Source: Tsukamurella sp. 1534 (GTDB lineage: Bacteria > Actinomycetota > Actinomycetes > Mycobacteriales > Mycobacteriaceae). Taken from it: a stretch of DNA of 38,100 nt. Positions 24,207 through 33,505 of the stretch are shown here, piece by piece (the stretch's first letter is position 1; each line of letters starts with the position of its first letter). The DNA lies in assembly GCF_000312385.1 (NCBI RefSeq), contig NZ_HE997626.1:953221-991320 (forward strand). Reading direction: 5' to 3'. The notes below the pieces were generated by a model that did not search any database, had not been told where the DNA came from, and saw nothing but the letters and a program-made list of their open reading frames with translations. A program made the translations under genes and the position numbers.

Positions 24207-26234
24207 GTGACTTCCGATCGCGCTCTGGACCTCAGCCACGTCGACCCCGCCGTTCGCGTACAGGACGACCTGTTCGGCCACGTCAACGGCCGCTGGCTGG
24301 ACACGCACGAGATCCCCGCGGACCGCTCCACCGACGGTGCCTTCTACGCCCTCCGCGACGACGCCGAGGCGCGGGTCCGCGAGATCGTCGAATCCGCCGC
24401 GGCCGAGCCCGCCGCCACCGGCGACACCGCACGGATCGGCGACCTCTACACCAGCTTCATGGACACCGCGGCGATCGCGGCGGCGGGCCTGGCCCCGCTC
24501 ACCGACGATCTGGCCCAGGTGCGCGGGGCGGACTCGCCCGCCGGCGTCGCGACCGTTCTCGGACGACTGCAGCGCACCGGCGTCGGCGGGCTGCTGGGCT
24601 ACTACGTGGACACGGACGCCAAGCGCTCCGACCGCTATCTGGTGCAGCTCGTGCAGAGCGGCATCTCGCTGCCCGACGAGGCCTACTACCGCGAGGACCA
24701 GTACGCGGAGATCCGGGAGAAGTTCGTCGCGCACGTCGCGGCGACGTTCCGGCTCGCCGCCGGCGCCCTCGACGGCATCGTCGCGCCCGGCGAGGAGGAG
24801 ACGGCCGCGGCGCAGGTCCTCGACCTGGAGACCGCCGTCGCCGCGGGCCACTGGAACGTCGTGGACCGCCGGGACGCGGACAAGGGCTACAACCTGCGCA
24901 CGTTCGCCGAACTGGACTCCGAGGCCCCCGGCCTGGCGCTCGCCACGTGGGTCGCGGCCGTCACCGGCGCGCCGGGCACCGCCGACGGTGTGCCGCCGGC
25001 CTTCGCCGAGGTGAACGTGCGCCAGCCCTCGTTCGCCGTGCACGCGGCGCAGCTGCTCACCGACCGACCGGTCGCGCAGTGGCGCACCTGGCTGGCGTGG
25101 CGCGTGCTGCACACGCGCAGCCCGTTCCTCACGGACGCCCTGGTCGACGAACACTTCGCGTTCTACGGGACCACCCTCACCGGCGCGCCCGAGATCCGGG
25201 AGCGGTGGAAGCGCGGAGTCGGCATCGTGGAGATGTACCTGGGGTTCGCGGTGGGCGAGCTGTACACCGCGCAACACTTCCCCGCCGACGCCAAGGCGCG
25301 CATGCAGGAACTGGTGGCCGACCTGGTGGAGGCGTACCGCCGCCGGATCAGCGATCTGGAGTGGATGACCCCCGCCACCCGCGAACGCGCCCTGGAGAAA
25401 CTGGGCAAATTCACCCCGAAGATCGGATATCCGGACAAATCGCGCGATTACTCCGCGCTGGAGATCCGGCGTGACGATCTGCTCGGCAATCTCCGTCGCG
25501 GCGAGGCGTTCGAGCACGACCGCGAATTCGCGAAGATCGGCGCGCCGGTGGATCGCGACGAATGGTTCATGACCCCGCAGACCGTGAACGCGTATTACAA
25601 CCCGGGCATGAACGAGATCGTCTTCCCGGCCGCGATCCTGCAGCCGCCCTTCTTCTCCCCCACCGCGGACGACGCGGTCAACTTCGGCGGCATCGGCGCC
25701 GTGATCGGCCACGAGATCGGCCACGGCTTCGACGACCAGGGCGCCAAGTACGACGGGGACGGCAATCTCGAGGACTGGTGGACGGACCAGGACCGCGCCG
25801 AATTCGGTAAGCGCACAACGGCTCTCATCGAACAGTACGACGCGCTGACGCCGCGGGAGCTGGCCGGTACCGAGCACCACGTGAACGGCGGGTTCACCGT
25901 GGGCGAGAACATCGGCGACCTGGGCGGTCTGGGTATCGCCCTGGTGGCGTACGGGATCGCGCGCGAGCGGGCCGGCGGCACCGTCGACGATCCGTCGACG
26001 GTGGTCGACGACCTGACCGGGCTGCAGCGGGTGTTCTTCAGCTGGGGTGAGATCTGGCGCGGCAAATCGCGTACGGAGGAGTCCATCCGGAGGCTCGCCA
26101 TCGACCCGCATTCGCCGGCCGAATTCCGTTGCAATGCAATCGTGAGCAATCTCAACGAGTTCTATTCCGCTTTCGGCGTATCCGAGGGGGATCGCCTGTT
26201 TTTGGACCCCGACCGCCGTGTCTCGATATGGTAA
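24207..26234 (+). CDS. M13-family zinc metallopeptidase (Zmp1/PepO-like)
   Basis: A 675-residue neprilysin-type peptidase close in size to mycobacterial Zmp1 (Rv0198c). Start GTG 24207 (TSDRALDLSHVDPAVRVQDDLF) has AGGATGGGG upstream; the ATG at 24096 would read through the promoter. The N-terminal domain holds VQDDLFGHVNGRWL. The catalytic domain shows VNAYYNPGMNEIVFPAAILQPPFF and the zinc motif H502-E503-IG-H506, the third ligand E567 in GENIGDLGG, and the C-terminal SPAEFRCNAIVSNLNEFYSAFGV. No signal peptide is visible, as for Zmp1. It degrades oligopeptides; physiological targets are unknown. Confidence 0.92.
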   Translation: MTSDRALDLSHVDPAVRVQDDLFGHVNGRWLDTHEIPADRSTDGAFYALRDDAEARVREIVESAAAEPAATGDTARIGDLYTSFMDTAAIAAAGLAPLTDDLAQVRGADSPAGVATVLGRLQRTGVGGLLGYYVDTDAKRSDRYLVQLVQSGISLPDEAYYREDQYAEIREKFVAHVAATFRLAAGALDGIVAPGEEETAAAQVLDLETAVAAGHWNVVDRRDADKGYNLRTFAELDSEAPGLALATWVAAVTGAPGTADGVPPAFAEVNVRQPSFAVHAAQLLTDRPVAQWRTWLAWRVLHTRSPFLTDALVDEHFAFYGTTLTGAPEIRERWKRGVGIVEMYLGFAVGELYTAQHFPADAKARMQELVADLVEAYRRRISDLEWMTPATRERALEKLGKFTPKIGYPDKSRDYSALEIRRDDLLGNLRRGEAFEHDREFAKIGAPVDRDEWFMTPQTVNAYYNPGMNEIVFPAAILQPPFFSPTADDAVNFGGIGAVIGHEIGHGFDDQGAKYDGDGNLEDWWTDQDRAEFGKRTTALIEQYDALTPRELAGTEHHVNGGFTVGENIGDLGGLGIALVAYGIARERAGGTVDDPSTVVDDLTGLQRVFFSWGEIWRGKSRTEESIRRLAIDPHSPAEFRCNAIVSNLNEFYSAFGVSEGDRLFLDPDRRVSIW

Positions 26235-26329
26235 ATCTCGATCAGTAAGCAAGCCCTGACCAGAAACCGTCCAGTAACCGGCGGGAACCACGTTGTGAGC
26301 CCGCGTCCAATCGGTGGCGCGGAGAACGG

Positions 26330-27094
26330 GTGGCCGTGCCAGCACGCAAGCAGTCGACTGAACAACTTCCCTCCGTCCTCGGAGTCGTCTACGAGACGCC
26401 GGACGAACCCCCCTTGGAGGAGCTGACACTCAGCGAACGGATGGGCGAGATGGCGCGGCTCCTGCGCGAGCAGTCCGCGGATTCCGAGTCCCTCCTCACC
26501 GCCGCCACCCAATTCGCCGTGGACCAGGTGCCCGGCGCCGCCTACGCCAGCGTCACTCTGGTCGACCCGAAGGGCGGCATCAGCCACCCCGTGGTGATCG
26601 GGGAGACCGCGCAACGCGTGGCCGACCTCCAGCTCGAGCTCGAGGAGGGCCCCACCGTGGGGGCGACCTTCGAATCCACCACGATCCTCATCGAGGACAC
26701 CGCGACGGAAGAGCGGTGGCCGCGATTCGCGGCGGCGGCGCACGCCGCCGGCGTGGGCTCGATCCTGTCCTTCTGCCTGTACGTGCAGAGCGACGCCTAC
26801 GGAACACTCGACCTCATGTCCGCCGAACCGAACGCGTTCGACACGGAATCGGTCTCGATCGGCTCCCTGTTCGCCGTCCACGCGGCGGTGGCCTTCTCCG
26901 CGGTGCGCGAGAAGGAGCAGATCCGGGCGGCCCTGACCACCCGGGACGTGATCGGCCAGGCGAAGGGCATGATCATGGAGCGCTACAAGCTGGACTCCGA
27001 CGGTGCCTTCCGGCTGTTGGCGCGCCTGTCCCAGGACAGCAACATCCGCCTCGCCGAGGTAGCGGAACAGGTCATCGAGGCCGGCCCGGACTAA
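26330..27094 (+). CDS. GAF–ANTAR RNA-binding regulator
   Basis: A 254-residue regulator. Start GTG 26330 has GGAG 5 nt upstream. The central part (about 45–185) is a GAF domain: SLLTAATQFAVDQVPGAAYASVTLV and GSILSFCLYVQSDAYGTLDLMS. The C-terminal ANTAR domain (about 195–250) reads LTTRDVIGQAKGMIMERYKLDSDGAF. ANTAR proteins bind hairpin RNA and act as antiterminators or translational regulators. There is no histidine phosphorelay domain, so the GAF domain probably supplies the signal. Mycobacteria have similar GAF–ANTAR proteins. RNA targets and ligand are unknown. Confidence 0.9.
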   Translation: MAVPARKQSTEQLPSVLGVVYETPDEPPLEELTLSERMGEMARLLREQSADSESLLTAATQFAVDQVPGAAYASVTLVDPKGGISHPVVIGETAQRVADLQLELEEGPTVGATFESTTILIEDTATEERWPRFAAAAHAAGVGSILSFCLYVQSDAYGTLDLMSAEPNAFDTESVSIGSLFAVHAAVAFSAVREKEQIRAALTTRDVIGQAKGMIMERYKLDSDGAFRLLARLSQDSNIRLAEVAEQVIEAGPD

Positions 27095-27114
27095 ATTCTC
27101 CGTGTCCGGTTCCG

Positions 27115-27129
27115 CGCGCTGAACGCGCG
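27115..27129 (+). terminator. Short hairpin after the GAF–ANTAR gene
   Basis: CGCGC and GCGCG form a 5-bp stem around TGAAC, 20 bp after the stop. It is short and lacks a U-tract. It may terminate the ANTAR message or be part of its 3' end. Confidence 0.3.
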
Positions 27130-27229
27130 ATCGCCTATCGGCAATATGTCGCAAACGCGTCGCAACGCCCCCACCCACTGTGCCATTGCAACAGATCCGT
27201 GCTCCACTGAGCGCGAGCGGCGAAGAGGT

Positions 27230-27247
27230 CGCGCCCCGCAGGGCGCG
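27230..27247 (+). other. Hairpin upstream of the glycine-zipper protein gene
   Basis: CGCGCCC and GGGCGCG make a perfect 7-bp stem with a CGCA loop, ending 18 bp before the ribosome binding site. It could be a 5'-leader regulatory stem or a terminator for upstream transcripts. It is not the dual-hexaloop form expected of an ANTAR target. Confidence 0.35.
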
Positions 27248-27279
27248 GAACGCCGGAACGGCATGAAGGGGGAATGTCC

Positions 27280-27900
27280 GTGGCATCGGAAGAGAACGTC
27301 ATCCTGCTGAGCTGGCCCACCACCAGCCCCGCGTACGAGGCGTTGAGCGAACTCGGCGAACTCGGCGACGCGGGCGCGGTCGAGGTGCGGCAATCGGCGA
27401 TCGTGGCCCGCAACGCCGACGGCTCGCTGAGCGTCCCGCAGGACGACTCGGGCACGATCGGCCTGGCCACGCTCGGCGGCAGCACGCTCGGCGTGCTCGT
27501 CGGCATCCTCGGCGGCCCGCTCGGGGTCCTGCTCGGTTGGGCGGGCGGCGCCCTGATCGGCGGGGCGTGGGACCTCGCCCGCGCCGACGATTCGGATTCG
27601 GTGATCGCCCGGATGTCGAAGTCGATCCCGCCCGGCACGAACGCGCTGGTCGCCGATGTGGTCGAGGGCTCGCACGACGCCGTCGACGGCTTCGCCGCCC
27701 GGTCCGGCGCGAAGCTCCTGCGCGTCTCCACCGACGAGGTGCTCGACGAGATCGACGCCGCGGAGGCGGCCGCCGACGAGGCCGAGAAGGCGGCTCGGAA
27801 GAAGGTCCGCGACCAGAAGCAGGCCGAACGGTCCGAGAAGCGTCACGAGCGGGTCAACACCCTCAAGGAGAAGCTCGGCATCTCCTCACAGGGCTCCTGA
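27280..27900 (+). CDS. Glycine-zipper membrane protein, DUF1269-like
   Basis: A 206-residue protein. GTG 27280 is preferred to the ATG at 27274 because the AAGGGGGA ribosome binding site is spaced 7 nt from GTG but about 1 nt from ATG. The N-terminal part (VILLSWPTTSPAYEALSEL) has the ferredoxin-like look of DUF1269 stress proteins. A Gly-rich segment LATLGGSTLGVLVGILGGPLGVLLGWAGGALIGG is a likely membrane hairpin with glycine zippers. The C-terminus from about 150 is a long charged helix (DEIDAAEAAADEAEKAARKKVRDQKQAER), coiled-coil-like. It precedes an HdeD-like gene by 75 bp. Role is presumed envelope stress; not shown. Confidence 0.75.
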   Translation: MASEENVILLSWPTTSPAYEALSELGELGDAGAVEVRQSAIVARNADGSLSVPQDDSGTIGLATLGGSTLGVLVGILGGPLGVLLGWAGGALIGGAWDLARADDSDSVIARMSKSIPPGTNALVADVVEGSHDAVDGFAARSGAKLLRVSTDEVLDEIDAAEAAADEAEKAARKKVRDQKQAERSEKRHERVNTLKEKLGISSQGS

Positions 27901-27975
27901 GCGCTCGCGCTCGATTGCTCCACTGCTCCACCACCTCACGACCAGTAGCGTTACCTCCCGGAAAGAAGAGTCCAG

Positions 27976-28644
27976 ATGACTGACAGCTCTGTTCCTCCCG
28001 CGGCGTCGCAGCCGCCCGCACCGCAGCACACCCAGGCGCACCACGCGCAGTTGCCGATCCTGGACAAGATCCAGGGGTTCACCAAGGAGGTCTTCGACCG
28101 ATCCGCGAAGGCCGCCTTCGGCATCGGCGTAGTCGCACTGATCCTGGCGATCGTGCTGTTCGCGTGGCCGTCCGTCACTCTCACCGTGGTCGGTTACGTG
28201 TTCGCGATCTACCTTCTGGTCACGGGCTGCATCCAGGTGTTCTCCACGTTCGGCGGCGCGCTGCAGCCGGCCACCGGGTGGTGGCGCTTCCTGTCCTTCG
28301 TCTCGGGGGCGCTCTCGATCACCCTGTCCGTGGCCGCGTTCCGCAACGTCGCCGCGTCGCTGGTGATCCTCGCGATCTTCATCGGCGTGGGCTGGCTGTT
28401 CGCCGGGATCACGGCTCTGGCCATCTGGCTGGACATGCCGAAGGGCACACCGGGCAAGGTGTGGGGCGTCATCCTGGCCGGCCTCATCATCGCGGCCGGT
28501 GTGATCGTCACGGTCTACCCGGCGGAGGAGGTGGGCGAGCTCGCGCTCATCGCGGGCATCATGCTCATCGTGGTGGGCGTGGGCGAGATCTTCCACGGCT
28601 TCCAGATCCGCTCCACCTACAACAAGGTGGTCCCGCAGGTCTGA
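27976..28644 (+). CDS. HdeD-family (DUF308) membrane protein
   Basis: A 222-residue integral membrane protein. A 35-residue Pro/His-rich cytoplasmic tail is followed by six predicted helices, including FGIGVVALILAIVLFAWPSV, VVGYVFAIYLLVTGCIQVFS, LVILAIFIGVGWLFAGITAL and LALIAGIMLIVVGVGEIFHGF. The repeated LxAIxLF-WP and G-x-F-x-I-x-L-x-G pattern is that of HdeD (acid-resistance membrane proteins, DUF308). GGAAAGAAGAG lies 8 nt upstream of the ATG. It is followed by a very strong hairpin terminator. Acid or envelope stress function is inferred from the family; actinobacterial members are uncharacterised. Confidence 0.85.
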   Translation: MTDSSVPPAASQPPAPQHTQAHHAQLPILDKIQGFTKEVFDRSAKAAFGIGVVALILAIVLFAWPSVTLTVVGYVFAIYLLVTGCIQVFSTFGGALQPATGWWRFLSFVSGALSITLSVAAFRNVAASLVILAIFIGVGWLFAGITALAIWLDMPKGTPGKVWGVILAGLIIAAGVIVTVYPAEEVGELALIAGIMLIVVGVGEIFHGFQIRSTYNKVVPQV

Positions 28645-28670
28645 GCCACGGCCCGGCACCGTCGGGCACG

Positions 28671-28714
28671 ACACGAAACGACCCGGTTCCCCACGGAACC
28701 GGGTCGTCTCGTGT
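28671..28714. terminator. Strong bidirectional terminator between hdeD-like gene and fadB
   Basis: A 13-bp perfect GC-rich stem (28678–28690/28695–28707) with a CCAC loop is extended by six more pairs past one mismatch, 20 positions in all. It lies 27 bp past the HdeD-like stop and 23 bp before the fadB stop on the other strand, and is nearly symmetrical. Confidence 0.85.
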
Positions 28715-28736
28715 GTTCTACCGCTGCGGCGCGGAC

Positions 28737-30929
28737 CTACTCGTAGGTCTCGCCCGCCTCGGCCTTGGCGACCAGCGAGGCCGGCGGGGTGAACTGCTCG
28801 CCGTACTTGGCGGCCAGGTTCTTCGCCTGCTCCACGAACGCCTTCGGGCCGGTGAGGCCCTCGGCGGGGGTGCCGGTGCGGCCCTGGTAACCGTTGATGT
28901 ACTGCAGCACGCCGCCGGTCCAGGCCGGGAAGCCGATGCCGAAGATCGAGCCGATGTTGGCGTCGGCCACCGAGTCCATCACGCCCTCGTCGAAGCAGCG
29001 CACGGTCTCGATCGACTCGATGAACAGCATGCGCTCCTGGAGCTCGGCGAAGTCCGGCGTGACGCTGCCGGACTTGAAGTGCTCCTGGAAGCCCTTCGAC
29101 AGGCCGGTGCGCTTGCCGTCGGCGTAGTCGTAGAAGCCCGCGCCGTCCTTCTTGGAGGGGCGGCCGTTCTCGACCATCCAGTCGACCACGGCGAACGCGC
29201 CGTGCTGCGGCACGTCCTTGCCCTCCTCCTTGAGCGCCGTCTCGGTGGCGAGGCGGATCTTCTGCATCAGGGTGAGGGTCAGCTCGTCGGCCAGCTGCAG
29301 CGGCGGGGCCGGGTAGCCGGCCTGCGCGCCCGCCTGCTCGAGGTACACCGGGTCGACGCCCTCACCGACGGCCGCGAGGGCCTCGTTGATGAACGTGCCG
29401 ATCACGCGCGAGGTGAAGAAGCCGCGGCTGTCGTGAACCACGATCGGGGTCTTCTTGATCTGCAGGGTGTAGTCGATCACCTTGGCCAGCACCGCATCCG
29501 AGGTCTTCTCGCCGCGGATGATCTCGACCAGCGGCATCTTGTCCACGGGGGAGAAGAAGTGGATGCCGATGAAGTCCTCGGCGCGCTTGACGCCCTCGGC
29601 CAGGATGGTGATCGGCAGGGTCGAAGTGTTCGACCCCAGGACGGCGTCGGGCTCGACGACGTCCTCGATCTCCTGGAAGACCTTGTTCTTGACCTCGACG
29701 GACTCGAACGCGGCCTCGATCACGAGGTCGACGCCTGCGAAGTCCTGCGGGTCCACGGTCGGGTGGATGCGGGCGAGCAGGGCGTCGGACTTCTCCTGGG
29801 TGGTGCGACCCTTCGCGAGCGCCTTCTCCTCCAGCTTGACCGAGTACTCCTTGCCGCGGTCGGCGGCGGCCTGGTCGATGTCCTTGAGCACCACGTCGAT
29901 CCCGGCCTTGGCCGAGACGTACGCGATGGCCGCGCCCATCATGCCGGCGCCGATCACGCCGACCTTCTTGGCCTGGTACTTGTCGAAGCCGTCGGGCCGC
30001 GAGCCGCCGCCGTTGATGTGCTGCAGGTCGAAGAAGAACGCCTTGATCATGTTCTTCGAGACCTGGCCGGTGGCCAGCTTGGTGAAGTAGCGCGACTCGA
30101 TCTCGAGGGCGGTGTCGAAGTCGACGTAGGTGCCCTCGAACGCGGAGGCCATGATCGCCTCGGGCGCCGGCATCGGCGCGCCCTTGAGCTGCTTGCGCAG
30201 GTTGGCCGGGAACGCCGGCGCGTTGGGCGCCAGCGTCTTGTCGATCGGGCTGCCGCCGGGGATCCGGTGGCCCTTGACGTCCCACGGCTGCGCCGAGGAC
30301 TCGGGGTTGGCCTTGATCCACTCCTTGGCGGCGGGCACGAGCTCCTCGACGGTGCCGACGAGATCGTTGACGAGGCCGGTCTTCTGGGCCTTGGCCGGCG
30401 CCATCTGCTGGCCCTGGAGCAGCACGCCCATCAGGGCCCCCTGCAGGCCGAGCATGCGCACGGTGCGGGTCACGCCGCCGCCGCCGGGGAGCAGGCCCAG
30501 GCTGACCTCGGGGAGGCCGATCTTGCTGCCCTTGACGTCCGCGGCGATGCGGTGGTTCGCGGCGAGCGCGATCTCCAGGCCGCCGCCGAGCGCGGCGCCG
30601 TTGACGGCCGCCACGACGGGCTTCGGCAGCTTCTCCAGGCGGCGGAGGTCCTTCTTGATCGCCTGGACGTTGTCGAACACCTGCTGCGCGTCGGCCGGGC
30701 CGGCCTTGCGGATCTCGGTCAGGTTGCCGCCGGCGAAGAAGGTCTTCTTCGCGGAGGTGATGACGACGCCGGTGATCGAGTCGACCTCGGCCTCGAGGCG
30801 GTCGACGGTCTCCCGCATCGACGTGCCGTAGAGCTCGTTCATCGTGTTCGCGGACGCCGTGGGGTCGTCCATGGTGAGCACGACGATGCCGTCGGCGTCC
30901 TGCTCCCAGCGGATCATGTTCTCAGACAT
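28737..30929 (-). CDS. fadB: FadB bifunctional enoyl-CoA hydratase/3-hydroxyacyl-CoA dehydrogenase
   Basis: A 730-residue beta-oxidation enzyme (alpha-subunit type). The hydratase domain (1–190) has the oxyanion segment AAVNGAALGGGLEIALA and catalytic E119 and E141 (GLPEVSLGLLPGGGG). The NAD-binding dehydrogenase domain starts near 317 with KKVGVIGAGMMGAAIAYVSAKAG. The catalytic His lies in FIGIHFFSPVDKMPLVEII, and the C-terminal HAD domains follow (RGFFTSRVIGTFINEAL). It hydrates trans-2-enoyl-CoA and oxidises the product for thiolysis by FadA. Start ATG has AGGAG upstream. It lies 31 bp behind fadA in one operon, as Rv0859–Rv0860 in M. tuberculosis, and forms a complex with it. Confidence 0.95.
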   Translation of the reverse strand: MSENMIRWEQDADGIVVLTMDDPTASANTMNELYGTSMRETVDRLEAEVDSITGVVITSAKKTFFAGGNLTEIRKAGPADAQQVFDNVQAIKKDLRRLEKLPKPVVAAVNGAALGGGLEIALAANHRIAADVKGSKIGLPEVSLGLLPGGGGVTRTVRMLGLQGALMGVLLQGQQMAPAKAQKTGLVNDLVGTVEELVPAAKEWIKANPESSAQPWDVKGHRIPGGSPIDKTLAPNAPAFPANLRKQLKGAPMPAPEAIMASAFEGTYVDFDTALEIESRYFTKLATGQVSKNMIKAFFFDLQHINGGGSRPDGFDKYQAKKVGVIGAGMMGAAIAYVSAKAGIDVVLKDIDQAAADRGKEYSVKLEEKALAKGRTTQEKSDALLARIHPTVDPQDFAGVDLVIEAAFESVEVKNKVFQEIEDVVEPDAVLGSNTSTLPITILAEGVKRAEDFIGIHFFSPVDKMPLVEIIRGEKTSDAVLAKVIDYTLQIKKTPIVVHDSRGFFTSRVIGTFINEALAAVGEGVDPVYLEQAGAQAGYPAPPLQLADELTLTLMQKIRLATETALKEEGKDVPQHGAFAVVDWMVENGRPSKKDGAGFYDYADGKRTGLSKGFQEHFKSGSVTPDFAELQERMLFIESIETVRCFDEGVMDSVADANIGSIFGIGFPAWTGGVLQYINGYQGRTGTPAEGLTGPKAFVEQAKNLAAKYGEQFTPPASLVAKAEAGETYE

Positions 30930-30960
30930 GCTGTTTCTCGTCTCCTGTAGTTCCGGGGCG

Positions 30961-32172
30961 TCAGACGCGCTCGATGATGGTGGCCGAGCCCATGCCGCCG
31001 GCGATGCACAGCGTGATCAGGCCGTAGCGGCCGCCCGTGCGCTCCAGCTCGTCGAGCACGGTGCCCACCAGCATGGCGCCGGTGGCGCCCAGGGGGTGGC
31101 CCAGCGCGATCGCGCCGCCGTTGACGTTGACCTGCTCGCGGTCGAGCTTGAAGTCCTTCATCCACTTGAGCACGACGGACGCGAAGGCCTCGTTGAGCTC
31201 CCACACGTCGATGTCGTCCTTGGTCAGCCCGGCCTTGGCCAGCACCTTCTCGGTGGCCGGCGTGGGGCCGGTGAGCATGATCGTCGGGTCGGCACCGGTC
31301 GACGCGGTGGCCACGATGCGGCCGCGCGGGGTCAGTCCGGCCTTCTTGCCGCCGGCCTCGTTGCCCACCAGCACCAGCGCGGCACCGTCGACGATGCCCG
31401 AGCTGTTGCCGCCGGTGTGCACGTGCTCGATGCGCTCGACGGTGGTGTACTTCTGCAGCGCGACGGCGTCGAAGCCGCCCATCTCGCCGATGGTGGTGAA
31501 CGCGGGGCGCAGCTTGCCCAGGTCGGCGGCGGTGGTGCCGGGACGACGGTGCTCGTCGTTGTCGAGCACGACGAGGCCGCTCTGGTCCTTGACCGGCACG
31601 ACGGACTTGGCGAAGCGGCCCTCGTCCCACGCCTTGGCGGCGAGGTCCTGCGACTCGGCCGAGTACTGGTCCACGTCGTCGCGGCTGAAGCCCTCGATCG
31701 TGGCGATCAGGTCGGCGCCGATGCCCTGCGGGGCGATGTAGTTGTCGTAGCTGTACTGCGCGTCGTAGAACAGGGCGCCGAAGTCGGAGCCCATGGGCAC
31801 GCGGGACATCGACTCGACGCCGCCGGCGAGGACCAGGTCGTCGCCGAGGGCCGAGCCGACCTTCTGGGCCGCCATGTTGGTGGCCTCCAGGCCCGAGGCG
31901 CAGAAGCGGTTGATCTGCACACCCGCGACGGTCTCCGGCAGGCCGGCGACGATCGAGGCGGTGCGCGCGATGTCGGCACCCTGCTCACCGACGGGCGAGA
32001 CCACGCCGAGGACGATGTCGTCGATCGTCGCGGGGTCCAGCTCGGGGTTGCGGTCCTTGATCTCGTCGATCAGGCCGACCACCAGGTCGGTGGGCTTGAC
32101 GGCGGTCAGCGAGCCGCCCTTGAGCTTGCCACGGGGCGTGCGGATCGCCTCGTAGATGAATGCGTCAGACAC
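30961..32172 (-). CDS. fadA: FadA acetyl-CoA acyltransferase (3-ketoacyl-CoA thiolase)
   Basis: A 403-residue thiolase cleaving 3-ketoacyl-CoA. The nucleophile C91 is in [14 protein letters not shown]; the other motifs are [32 protein letters not shown] and the second Cys in [12 protein letters not shown]. Start is a GTG (32172) with GGGAAGA upstream, giving [15 protein letters not shown]. It is first in the fadA–fadB operon and divergent from a tandem TetR gene, with a palindrome in the spacer. A minus-strand TTAGCCT further upstream could be the -10. Acyl-CoA-responsive repression by the TetR protein is inferred from position. Confidence 0.94.
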   Translation of the reverse strand: MSDAFIYEAIRTPRGKLKGGSLTAVKPTDLVVGLIDEIKDRNPELDPATIDDIVLGVVSPVGEQGADIARTASIVAGLPETVAGVQINRFCASGLEATNMAAQKVGSALGDDLVLAGGVESMSRVPMGSDFGALFYDAQYSYDNYIAPQGIGADLIATIEGFSRDDVDQYSAESQDLAAKAWDEGRFAKSVVPVKDQSGLVVLDNDEHRRPGTTAADLGKLRPAFTTIGEMGGFDAVALQKYTTVERIEHVHTGGNSSGIVDGAALVLVGNEAGGKKAGLTPRGRIVATASTGADPTIMLTGPTPATEKVLAKAGLTKDDIDVWELNEAFASVVLKWMKDFKLDREQVNVNGGAIALGHPLGATGAMLVGTVLDELERTGGRYGLITLCIAGGMGSATIIERV

Positions 32173-32278
32173 TTGGTCTTCCCGTCCTTTCGAAGAAGGT
32201 GTTCGGACCCCTCGTGAGCACTGTGGAGGCCCGTCCTGCTACAGGCTAACCGGATGTAGCTTATTTGGAAAGAATCGC

Positions 32279-32294
32279 ATGTAGATCGGTACAT
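32279..32294. promoter_or_regulatory. Palindrome between fadA and the tandem TetR gene
   Basis: ATGTAGATCGGTACAT carries 5-bp inverted arms ATGTA/TACAT spaced by six bases. It lies 35 bp upstream of the TetR gene, and ATGTAG is repeated at 32254–32259. A plausible operator for the divergent pair; ligand unproven. Confidence 0.4.
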
Positions 32295-32328
32295 AGAACG
32301 TGATCCATCGGCTATCGTTGCGTTAATC

Positions 32329-33495
32329 ATGGCCACCCCGAACACTCGCCTGCGCCCCGCCGAGCGACGTCGTCAGCTGATCGACGTCGCCACCGGGCTC
32401 TTCCTCGAGCGCGGCTACGGCAAGGTCTCGGTCGCCGATATCGCCCGCGCCGCGGGGATCAGCGGGCCCAGCGTGTACCGGCACTTCCCGGACAAGGAGA
32501 CGATCCTCGCCGCGGCCATGCGGGCGGCCGTCGACGAGATGTCCGCGACCACCGCGGGGGCGCTCGCGGCGCCGGGCGCCACGTTCGACGACCTCGCGTC
32601 GGCGGTCTTCGCCATGGCCGTCTCGCACCCGGGGCCGCTCGCGCTGTGGCGCTGGAACCGGCGGCACCTCACGCCGGAGCAGGCCCGGGAGATGATCGCC
32701 GCGAGCGAGGGCGTCCTCGGCGCCTGGACCGAGGCGCTCCGGCGCGACCATCCGGAGGTCACGGCCGACGACGCCCGGGTGCTCGCGTGGGCCGTCCTCG
32801 CGGTCGGCGGTTCGGTGTCGCCGAGCCGCGGCCGGATCGGGATCCGCCGGTACCGCGCGGACCTCGAACTGATCGCGGGCAGGGTGTTGCGCGCGGCACC
32901 GTCGACGGCGCCCCGGCTGCCGGCTCCCCCGGCCCGACGGTCCGCGGTGGTCCGGCCGGACGAGATCCTCGACGCCGCGTCGGAACTGTTCTTCTCCCGC
33001 GGCTACAGCGCGGTGAGCATGGACGACATCGGTGCGGCCGTGGGGATCTCGGGCCCCAGCGTGTACGGGCACTTCCCATCGAAGGCGTCGATCCTGGTGG
33101 GCATCGTGAGCCGGGCTCGCGCCACGCTCGAGGTGGGCGTGGTCGGCGCGGCCGCCGATTCCGGCGGCGATCCCATCGCCGAGCTCCGGGCTCTGGTGCG
33201 CTCGTACGCCGCGAACCTGGTGTCCTCGACGGATCTCGCGGTCGCGTTCACCGTGGGCCGCGAGGTGGTGATCGAATCGGGCGGCGAGGCGCTGCTCGCG
33301 GCGCAGAAGGCGTACGTCGCGCGGTGGGTCGCGCTGCTCGAGGCGGGCGGCGGGGTGGACGCCGCGGGCGCCCGGATCGCGGTGGGCGCCGCGATGACCA
33401 TCGCCAACGACTTCGCCCGCACCCGCCGCCTGCGCCGCCGCCCGCGGTTCCACGACGAGCTGGTCCACCTCATGGACGCCGCCCTCGGCATCTGA
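32329..33495 (+). CDS. Tandem TetR-domain regulator
   Basis: A 388-residue protein made of two complete TetR-like halves. The first HTH (about 12–62) reads VSVADIARAAGISGPSVYRHFPDKETIL. The second (about 207–258) reads VSMDDIGAAVGISGPSVYGHFPSKASIL. The two share GISGPSVY-HFP-K--IL, showing duplication and fusion; each half is followed by its own helical ligand domain (to about 195 and 388). The linker is Pro/Ala-rich (PSTAPRLPAPPARRS). Tandem TetR proteins of this kind would be intramolecular dimers. Start ATG has TATCGT 10 nt upstream. Divergent orientation makes fadAB the probable target, with a fatty acyl-CoA ligand inferred. Confidence 0.85.
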   Translation: MATPNTRLRPAERRRQLIDVATGLFLERGYGKVSVADIARAAGISGPSVYRHFPDKETILAAAMRAAVDEMSATTAGALAAPGATFDDLASAVFAMAVSHPGPLALWRWNRRHLTPEQAREMIAASEGVLGAWTEALRRDHPEVTADDARVLAWAVLAVGGSVSPSRGRIGIRRYRADLELIAGRVLRAAPSTAPRLPAPPARRSAVVRPDEILDAASELFFSRGYSAVSMDDIGAAVGISGPSVYGHFPSKASILVGIVSRARATLEVGVVGAAADSGGDPIAELRALVRSYAANLVSSTDLAVAFTVGREVVIESGGEALLAAQKAYVARWVALLEAGGGVDAAGARIAVGAAMTIANDFARTRRLRRRPRFHDELVHLMDAALGI

Positions 33496-33505
33496 GGCCT
33501 GCCCC

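Noticed and set aside
28164-30950. 928-codon open frame on the plus strand
   Set aside because: Shadow of the HdeD-like gene in another frame and of fadB antisense; it crosses the strong terminator.
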